DNA of 7,394 nt from JBJXGC01 sp046154545. GTDB lineage: Bacteria; Chloroflexota; Dehalococcoidia; Tepidiformales; Tepidiformaceae. Each line of letters starts with the position of its first letter. Position 1 is the stretch's first letter. This document shows positions 1 through 3,741 of the stretch, one piece after another. The notes beneath the pieces were generated by a model, which was given only the letters and a program-made list of their open reading frames with translations, searched no databases and had not been told where the DNA came from. Where the stretch lies: NCBI GenBank assembly GCA_046154545.1, contig JBJXGC010000316.1, forward strand, positions 1 through 7,394. The letters are read 5' to 3'. The position numbers and the translations under genes were made by a program.

Positions 1-146
1 GAGCGGGCGGCCCGCAGCTGGGTGAGGATGTCCGGGCATTCGCGATGCTCTTCGAGCATCTTGCGCAGGGCACGCACCTGCCCCTCGACCCTGGCGAGGC
101 GGTCGAGGAGGCGCTCTTCGGGATTGATCTTGTCGGCGCGGGCCAT
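1..146 (-). CDS. CsoR/RcnR/FrmR/CstR-family transcriptional repressor, N-terminal part (cut by window edge)
   Basis: This family forms all-helical tetrameric DNA-binding repressors that release DNA on binding Cu(I), Ni/Co, formaldehyde or persulfide. Translating leftward from the ATG at 146-144 gives 48 residues before the window ends. They carry the family's helix 1 pattern (RLARVEGQVRALRKMLEE, residues 16-33) and the start of helix 2 with the invariant Cys37 in HRECPDILTQL. The second half, with the His and Cys that separate copper sensors from the other subfamilies, lies outside the window, so the effector is unknown. An acidic residue before the Cys (Glu36) recalls RcnR, FrmR and CstR more than copper CsoR, which usually has Tyr there, while DILTQL resembles CsoR and CstR. 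The ribosome binding site is poor: AGGGG lies 11 nt before the ATG and is part of the operator. The gene is divergent from trxA. The family call is firm, the subfamily is not. Confidence 0.9.
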   Translation of the reverse strand, partial: MARADKINPEERLLDRLARVEGQVRALRKMLEEHRECPDILTQLRAAR

Positions 147-174
147 TGACAGAGGTACCCCTGGGGGGTATATT
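146..174 (+). promoter_or_regulatory. Near-consensus sigma70 promoter for trxA(-trxB)
   Basis: A perfect -35 box TTGACA (146-151), an ideal 17-bp spacer and a -10 box TATATT (169-174, five of six bases to consensus) point toward trxA. Transcription would begin near 181, giving a leader of about 64 nt. The -35 box shares one base pair with the start codon of the divergent repressor gene. The spacer is filled by the operator-like inverted repeat, so this strong promoter looks built to be repressed. Confidence 0.75.
156..170. promoter_or_regulatory. CsoR-type operator, TACCCC/GGGGTA inverted repeat
   Basis: The site reads TACCCCTGGGGGGTA, with TACCCC and GGGGTA arms around a 3-bp centre. CsoR-family repressors of the G-tract operator type bind short TACCC...GGGTA palindromes of this kind; Bacillus copper operators have the same design as I recall them. 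It lies 10 bp from the start codon of the CsoR-family gene, between the -35 and -10 boxes of the trxA promoter (overlapping the first two -10 bases), and at the start of the repressor's own transcript. One bound tetramer could repress both directions. Binding is inferred from motif and position. Confidence 0.75.
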
Positions 175-180
175 TAACTC

Positions 181-208
181 AGATTACAGCAGGCAGACGA
201 ACTGTCAA
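181..208 (-). promoter_or_regulatory. Predicted sigma70 promoter for the CsoR-family repressor
   Basis: Read leftward there is a perfect -35 box TTGACA (208-203), a 16-bp spacer and a weaker -10 box TAATCT (186-181) that keeps the key T1, A2 and T6. Transcription would start near 174, just before the operator at 156-170, so a bound repressor would sit on the first transcribed bases and could shut off its own gene. The assignment is from motifs only. The weak -10 makes it less certain than the opposing promoter. Confidence 0.5.
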
Positions 209-225
209 CCCTGAACGGGGCCTGC
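189..225 (+). other. Possible stem-loop in the trxA leader
   Basis: GCAGGC (189-194) can pair with GCCTGC (220-225), and CCC (209-211) can stack with GGG (217-219) inside the loop. The stem ends one base before the AAAGGA ribosome binding site of trxA (227-232). It may protect the 5' end or tune translation, or be chance pairing in GC-rich DNA. No riboswitch class is recognised. Confidence 0.3.
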
Positions 226-244
226 GAAAGGACTTCCTCTCACA

Positions 245-574
245 ATGGCTGAAAATGTCCGAGAACTGACCGACGCCAACTTCGATACGGACGTCGTCAA
301 GAGCGAGCTGCCCGTGCTCGTCGATTTCTGGGCCCCCTGGTGCGGCCCCTGCCGCATGGTCGCCCCGGTCGTCGCCGAACTGAGCGACGAGTATGCCGGC
401 AAGGTGAGCTTCTTCAAGATGAACACCGACGAAAACCCCCAGGTGCCGACCAAGTTCGGCATCCGCAGCATCCCCACCCTCCTCATCTTCAAGGGTGGCG
501 AGCTGAAGGGCACGATCGTCGGCTATCGCCCCAAGAACGACCTCAAGAAGCGGATCGACGAGGCCCTCGTCTAG
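245..574 (+). CDS. trxA: Thioredoxin
   Basis: Small cytoplasmic dithiol protein that reduces disulfides in client proteins and is recycled by thioredoxin reductase, encoded just downstream. The 109 residues make one complete thioredoxin fold of standard length. The active site is WCGPC with Cys33 and Cys36. The buried Asp27 (VDFWAPW), the cis-proline Pro77 in RSIPTLL and the C-terminal GY motif (residues 93-94) are all present. There is no signal peptide or membrane segment. The ATG at 245 follows AAAGGA (227-232) with a rather long 12-nt gap; no better start is in frame. It lies downstream of a strong promoter that overlaps a CsoR-type operator, so expression probably follows the divergent repressor's effector. 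A terminator-like hairpin after the stop suggests that trxA is made in excess over trxB. Confidence 0.97.
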   Translation: MAENVRELTDANFDTDVVKSELPVLVDFWAPWCGPCRMVAPVVAELSDEYAGKVSFFKMNTDENPQVPTKFGIRSIPTLLIFKGGELKGTIVGYRPKNDLKKRIDEALV

Positions 575-603
575 ACCCCAGGCCCGTTTCGAACCACCAA
601 CGG

Positions 604-637
604 ACGCCCCTCACCTTTCGGTCAGGGGCGTTTCTGT
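604..637 (+). terminator. Terminator-like hairpin between trxA and trxB (possibly partial)
   Basis: ACGCCCCT (604-611) pairs perfectly with AGGGGCGT (624-631). After one mismatch a further 3-bp stem (613-615 with 620-622) closes a TTTC loop. TTTCTGT follows, a short and interrupted T-run. The hairpin is strong but the T-tract weak, which suits partial termination with read-through into trxB. No separate trxB promoter is evident between the hairpin and the trxB start. Confidence 0.6.
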
Positions 638-655
638 CCCCGGGGGGATGCACAG

Positions 656-1582
656 ATGCAGACTATCGACGTGGCGATCGTCGGGGCCGGCGGGGCCGGG
701 CTGACGGCCGCCATCTACTCCGCCCGGGCCGGCCGGAACACCCTTGTCTTCGAACACCGGGTGACCGGCGGCCAGATCGCGACCACCGACATCGTCGAGA
801 ACTTCCCCGGCTTTCCGGACGGGGTGAACGGCTTCGACCTCGCCCAATCGTTCCAGCGCCAGGCCGAGCGGTTCGGCGCGAAGACGGCCTACGAGGAAGT
901 GACCGCGCTCCAGCGCGAGCCAGACGGGAGCTTCAGGCTCACGACCGCTGATGAGACCTACGGCGCCCGCGCCGTGATCATGGCCGCGGGCGCCGAGTAC
1001 AACCGCCTCGGCGTGCCCGGCGAACTGGAGCTGACAGGCAAGGGCGTGAGCTACTGCGCCACCTGCGACGCCGCCTTCTTCAAAGACCAGGACGTGGCCG
1101 TCGTCGGGGGTGGCGACGCGGCCCTCGACGAAGGGCTCTTCATCACCCGCTACGCCCGCAAGGTCACCCTTATCCACCGCCGCGACCGGCTGCGGGCGAG
1201 CCAGATCCTCCAGGACCGGGCCCGCGCGAACCCCCGCTTCGCCTTCACCTGGGACACCGTCGTCGAAGGGATCGAGGGCGAGAAAGAGGTCACCGGTCTC
1301 CGGCTGAAAGACGTGAAGACGGGCGCAACCAGCGGACTGCCGGTCGCGGCCATCTTCATCTTCATCGGCCAGACGCCGAACAACGGGCTGCTCCAGGGCC
1401 TCGCCGAACTGGACGGCGGCGGCCACGCAGTGGTCGATCTGGAGATGCGCACGAGCCTACCCGGGCTCTTCGTGGCCGGCGACCTGCGAACCTCCGCTGC
1501 CCGCCAGCTCATCGCCGCCTGCGGCGACGGCGCTACCGCCGCGATATCGGCCGAACACTACCTGCAGGGCCTGGACGCGTAG
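656..1582 (+). CDS. trxB: Thioredoxin-disulfide reductase (NADPH, FAD)
   Basis: Cytoplasmic low-molecular-weight flavoenzyme that passes electrons from NADPH through FAD and a redox-active disulfide to thioredoxin. The 308 residues match the usual length of about 310. The N-terminal FAD Rossmann motif is GAGGAG (10-15). The redox centre is CATCD, Cys134 and Cys137. The NADPH domain has GGGDAALDE (151-159) and HRRDRLRA (174-181), whose arginines fit the 2'-phosphate of NADPH. The C-terminal FAD site has GLFVAGD (270-276) and AACGDGATAA (287-296). The ATG at 656 is set by GGGGGGA (642-648) 7 nt upstream; the ATG at 648 is out of frame. Its partner trxA ends 81 bp upstream, beyond the hairpin at 604-637. 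A related FAD enzyme such as ferredoxin/flavodoxin NADP reductase is unlikely because the CATC pair is intact. Confidence 0.95.
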   Translation: MQTIDVAIVGAGGAGLTAAIYSARAGRNTLVFEHRVTGGQIATTDIVENFPGFPDGVNGFDLAQSFQRQAERFGAKTAYEEVTALQREPDGSFRLTTADETYGARAVIMAAGAEYNRLGVPGELELTGKGVSYCATCDAAFFKDQDVAVVGGGDAALDEGLFITRYARKVTLIHRRDRLRASQILQDRARANPRFAFTWDTVVEGIEGEKEVTGLRLKDVKTGATSGLPVAAIFIFIGQTPNNGLLQGLAELDGGGHAVVDLEMRTSLPGLFVAGDLRTSAARQLIAACGDGATAAISAEHYLQGLDA

Positions 1583-1622
1583 GGTTGGGATAGCCGCCGC
1601 TCGCCCGCACCGATCGGCTCAG

Positions 1623-1823
1623 CTACCAGAAGGCCAGTTGTGCGGCGGGCGGTTGGGGACGGCGAGCGGGCGGCGCGGGGCGTTTGCGGCAGCCCCGCGC
1701 GGGCCTGCGGGTGGCGGCGATCCGCGCCTCCCAGAGCATGGCGCAGCCTTCGCAGAGGCCATGGGAGGCCGGCCCGGGCCCTTCCTCCAGGACAAGGTCG
1801 CACCATGCGCAGACGATCCGCAT
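1623..1823 (-). CDS. Small double-CxxC putative zinc-binding protein, 66 residues
   Basis: Function unknown. The N-terminal half carries CAWC (Cys5, Cys8) and SHGLCEGC (Cys24, Cys27), four cysteines spaced CxxC-x15-CxxC, which could form a zinc-ribbon-like knuckle. The CAWC...SHGxCxxC pattern resembles a short segment known to me from small stand-alone bacterial proteins and from some signalling proteins. The second half (from about residue 39) is rich in Arg, Pro and Ala, low in complexity and probably disordered. The ATG at 1823-1821 has an excellent GGGAGGAG ribosome binding site, which argues strongly for a real gene. It converges on trxB with 40 bp between stop codons and no clear terminator there, and is divergent from the fmdB-like operon. 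A role in redox or metal sensing would fit the neighbourhood but is only a guess. Confidence 0.7.
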   Translation of the reverse strand: MRIVCAWCDLVLEEGPGPASHGLCEGCAMLWEARIAATRRPARGCRKRPAPPARRPQPPAAQLAFW

Positions 1824-1827
1824 CTCT

Positions 1828-1835
1828 CTCCTCCC
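1828..1835 (-). promoter_or_regulatory. Strong Shine-Dalgarno for the double-CxxC gene
   Basis: Read leftward the site is GGGAGGAG, with its GGAGG core 6 nt before the ATG. This is the best ribosome binding site in the window. It fixes the start at 1823 and is the main evidence besides the cysteine motifs that this short reading frame is translated. Confidence 0.7.
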
Positions 1836-1917
1836 GGACGCAGTGTCGCCGGGGCGGTCGTAAACGAGTATCCGGATAGTCCCTTAAGCAATTCCCCTGC
1901 CGTTAACAGGACCGCCA

Positions 1918-1926
1918 TGTTATGCT
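1918..1926 (+). promoter_or_regulatory. Extended -10 promoter of the fmdB-like operon, predicted leaderless
   Basis: TGTTATGCT reads as an extended -10 element: TG, one base, then TATGCT (1921-1926). The last T lies exactly at -7 relative to the A of the ATG at 1933, so transcription would begin on the start codon itself. No ribosome binding site precedes that ATG, which fits a leaderless message. No convincing -35 box is seen at the right distance, which an extended -10 does not require. The rest of the gap (1836-1917) shows no clear promoter for the leftward gene. Confidence 0.55.
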
Positions 1927-1932
1927 TCGCCC

Positions 1933-2229
1933 ATGCCCCTCTACGAATTTCGCTGCGAGACCTGTGGCATGCGGACGGAAGTGTTTGCACGGAGCATGTC
2001 GGCTGAGGTCGCGGCCCCACACTGCGGCGCCTGCAAGGGGAAACCCGTCATGGTCCGCGCCCTGAGCAAGTTCGCCCGCCACCTCACGGACGGAGACAAG
2101 ATGGCCGAGGCGGAGGCGAAATTCGGCAAAGAAGTAGACGCGGCCATGGGCCCGATGCCCGACATCGGCCGCTACGCCCGCCGCTACACCGAGAAGGCCA
2201 AAGACCTGCCCACAAAAGAAGACGCCTAA
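1933..2229 (+). CDS. FmdB-family zinc ribbon protein
   Basis: The start MPLYEFRCETCG is the hallmark of the FmdB/regulatory-protein zinc ribbon family: a short beta strand followed by CxxC (Cys8, Cys11), then a second CxxC (Cys31, Cys34 in HCGACKG). Together they should bind one zinc. The rest, to residue 98, is charged and helical in character with no recognised domain. The family is named after a putative regulator of a Methylophilus formamidase operon, but the function of most members is unknown. Nucleic-acid or protein binding is possible. It is the first gene of a probable three-gene operon, with 26 bp to the DinB-like gene. No ribosome binding site precedes the ATG; the -10 box just upstream suggests leaderless translation. 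Confidence 0.9.
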   Translation: MPLYEFRCETCGMRTEVFARSMSAEVAAPHCGACKGKPVMVRALSKFARHLTDGDKMAEAEAKFGKEVDAAMGPMPDIGRYARRYTEKAKDLPTKEDA

Positions 2230-2255
2230 CCCCAGCCCGGGAGGAGCCGAAGGAT

Positions 2256-2798
2256 ATGAGCGAGACCGCCACCTACCGATCCGAACTCACCGCCCGGCTG
2301 CGCCTGGCCACGGACGACCTCGCCTGGGCGATCCGCTATATCAGCAACGACCAGCTCGCCTACCGCCCGGGGGCGGACGAATGGTCGATCCACGAACACC
2401 TCTGCCACCTTCGCGACATGGAGCAGGAGGTCTACCTCCCGCTCCTCCGCTGGGCCACCGTGCCCGAGATGCTCGACCCGCTGGACTACAGCCGCCGGGA
2501 ATGGCACGAACGCCGCTACCGCCCGAACGAGGCCGCCAGCGGGACCATGAACGAGATCATGCGGATGCGCGACGAAGAGCTTCTCATCTTCCGCGACATG
2601 AACGACCAGACCTGGACGCGCTGGCGCAACGACACCCGTTGGGGGCCGCTCACCTGCCAGTGGATCGCCGAACTGATGTATCGTCATGTCCTCGATCACC
2701 TGCAGGGGATCATGGCCCTGCGCCAGGACATCAACATCGAAGCCCTCCGCCCGCCACCCGCCGTGGTCGTGGGCGGCTACATCGGCGGAAGGACCTAG
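2256..2798 (+). CDS. DinB/YfiT-like four-helix-bundle putative metalloenzyme
   Basis: The 180 residues fit the DinB_2/YfiT superfamily, four-helix bundles that bind a divalent metal through three histidines. The visible candidate ligands are His51 in the EWSIHEHLCHLRDME segment (family pattern: EWS, then HL and D/E) and His144 plus His148 in YRHVLDHLQGI. Members include thiol-dependent S-transferases that use bacillithiol, mycothiol or glutathione, and damage-inducible proteins of unknown role. The substrate cannot be told here. There is no signal peptide or membrane segment. The last 15 residues or so (PPPAVVVGGYIGG) form a probably flexible tail. The ATG has GGGAGGAG (2239-2246) 9 nt upstream. 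The gene follows the FmdB-like gene by 26 bp and its stop is 1 bp from the next ATG, so co-expression is near certain. Despite the family name it is not DNA polymerase IV. Confidence 0.88.
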   Translation: MSETATYRSELTARLRLATDDLAWAIRYISNDQLAYRPGADEWSIHEHLCHLRDMEQEVYLPLLRWATVPEMLDPLDYSRREWHERRYRPNEAASGTMNEIMRMRDEELLIFRDMNDQTWTRWRNDTRWGPLTCQWIAELMYRHVLDHLQGIMALRQDINIEALRPPPAVVVGGYIGGRT

Positions 2799-2799
2799 C

Positions 2800-3663
2800 A
2801 TGCGGCTCCGCAGCATCGTCACCATCGGCGCCGCGGGCGAGGGGCTCGATGCGGCCCTCGCTTCCGAAGCCGACGCCCTCGCCTTCACGGTCGCCGATGC
2901 GGACGGCGATACCCGGAAGTTGCGCGAGGCCGCCCGCGAGGGCGTGGCCCGCGCCCGGGCGGCCGCCAAGTCCGCCCTCGTCTTCGTCAACCATCCCCGA
3001 ACGCACCTCCTCCGTGACGACCTTGACGCCCTCGTCGCCGTGGGGCTCAGCGGCGTCTTTCTCCCGCACGCGGTCGAACCGCAGGATGTGCGCGACCTCG
3101 CCGTGATTCTTCGGGAGTTCGAATACGGCCGCGGCATAGAACCGGGGACAGTGGCCGCCTACCCGGTGATCGACACGGCCCGGGGCCTCTTGCGGGCGCG
3201 CGATATCGCCCAGGCGGCGCCGCGCGTGGCGGGGCTCCTCTTCGACGGTGAAGGCTACGCCTTCGACACCGGCGCCAGGGGCGAGGAGAACGGCCCCCGC
3301 TTCGCGCTCGCCCGGGGCGAGGTCGTGGCTGCCGCCCGCGCCCACGAGGGGCTGCCCATGGTGGCGGCCAGCGCCCTCGAGACCACCCAGCTCGCCCACT
3401 GGGGCTTCGCCGGCATCCTCCTCCCGGACGCCTCCGGAGTGGCGGCGGCGAACGCCGCCTTCGCCCCGACAGCCGCCGAGATCGGCCGCGCCCAGGCCGT
3501 GATCGCCGGCTACGAGGCCGCCCGCGCCGAAGGCGCCTGGGTCGCGAGGATCGGACGGCGGGTGGCCGATGCCCACACGGCCAGGGCCGCCCATCGCGTC
3601 CTCCGCCAGGCCGGCCTCGAAACGACGGACGCACCCCAGGACGCCGACGAGCCCGAATCCTAG
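2800..3663 (+). CDS. CitE-like HpcH/HpaI-family TIM barrel, probably degenerate in its active site
   Basis: The 287 residues follow the CitE-like (citrate lyase beta / malyl-CoA lyase) pattern from end to end. The cues are RSIVTIGA at the start, VFVNHP (61-66), GVFLPHAVEPQDV (85-97), YPVIDTARGLLRARDIA (121-137), GLLFDGEGYAFDTGAR (145-160), and the C-terminal NAAFAPTAAEIGRAQAVI (218-235). Key catalytic positions differ from active relatives. The substrate Arg before VN is Phe62, the metal-ligand Glu of the ET motif is Asp125, the second metal-ligand Asp is Gly152, and the usual DLEDAV motif near residue 30 is absent. Lyase activity is therefore doubtful; it may be a pseudoenzyme or act on another substrate. 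The ATG at 2800 has GGAAGGA (2787-2793) 6 nt upstream and begins 1 bp after the DinB-like stop, so translation is probably coupled. An in-frame ATG at 2686, inside the DinB-like gene, is rejected. Confidence 0.8.
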   Translation: MRLRSIVTIGAAGEGLDAALASEADALAFTVADADGDTRKLREAAREGVARARAAAKSALVFVNHPRTHLLRDDLDALVAVGLSGVFLPHAVEPQDVRDLAVILREFEYGRGIEPGTVAAYPVIDTARGLLRARDIAQAAPRVAGLLFDGEGYAFDTGARGEENGPRFALARGEVVAAARAHEGLPMVAASALETTQLAHWGFAGILLPDASGVAAANAAFAPTAAEIGRAQAVIAGYEAARAEGAWVARIGRRVADAHTARAAHRVLRQAGLETTDAPQDADEPES

Positions 3664-3729
3664 CCACGACCGTCAGGCCGCGGCGGTGACCGGAGAGCGT
3701 CCTGGCACGCACATCCGTTCGACTGCCGC

Positions 3730-3735
3730 TACAAT
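3730..3735 (+). promoter_or_regulatory. -10 box TACAAT of mutS, predicted leaderless
   Basis: TACAAT matches the -10 consensus at five of six bases, and its last T is exactly at -7 from the GTG start of mutS at 3742. No ribosome binding site precedes the GTG. Geometry and lack of a ribosome binding site are the same as at the fmdB-like gene, which strengthens both calls. No good -35 box is found 16-18 bp upstream (around 3706-3713). Read-through from the upstream operon may also feed mutS, since the 78-bp gap shows no clear terminator. Confidence 0.5.
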
Positions 3736-3741
3736 CGGCGG

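Noticed and set aside
340..951. Rightward open frame of 203 codons spanning trxA and trxB in another frame
   Set aside because: It is rich in Arg, Pro and His, crosses the trxA stop, the hairpin and the trxB start, and competes with two certain genes.
611..1426. Leftward open frame of 271 codons opposite trxB
   Set aside because: It is antisense to a complete trxB with all cofactor motifs, and has no motif of its own.
1592..1619. AGCCG/CGGCT hairpin between the trxB and double-CxxC stop codons as a bidirectional terminator
   Set aside because: It is only a 5-bp stem with an 18-nt loop and no T-run on either strand.
1894..1910. CCTG...CAGG around GTTAAC upstream of the fmdB-like gene as an operator
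   Set aside because: The arms are only 4 bp and no regulator is encoded nearby; there is not enough to call a site.
1619..2020. Other frames across the trxB-fmdB gap (1619-2020 and 1558-1806 leftward, 1638-2006 and 1640-1879 rightward)
   Set aside because: None has a good ribosome binding site or a motif. Those rightward overlap the double-CxxC gene, which has both.
2686..2799. N-terminal extension of the CitE-like gene to an upstream in-frame ATG
   Set aside because: The extra 38 residues overlap the DinB-like gene and are unlike the family. The ATG at 2800 has a good ribosome binding site and gives the normal RSIV start.
2226..3137. Leftward open frame of 303 codons across the DinB-like and CitE-like genes
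   Set aside because: It is antisense to two genes that have family motifs and ribosome binding sites; its composition is typical of a shadow frame.
3670..3693. CCGTCA...TGACCGG inverted repeat after the CitE-like gene as a terminator
   Set aside because: The stem is short and bulged and is not followed by a T-run; chance pairing in GC-rich DNA is enough to explain it.
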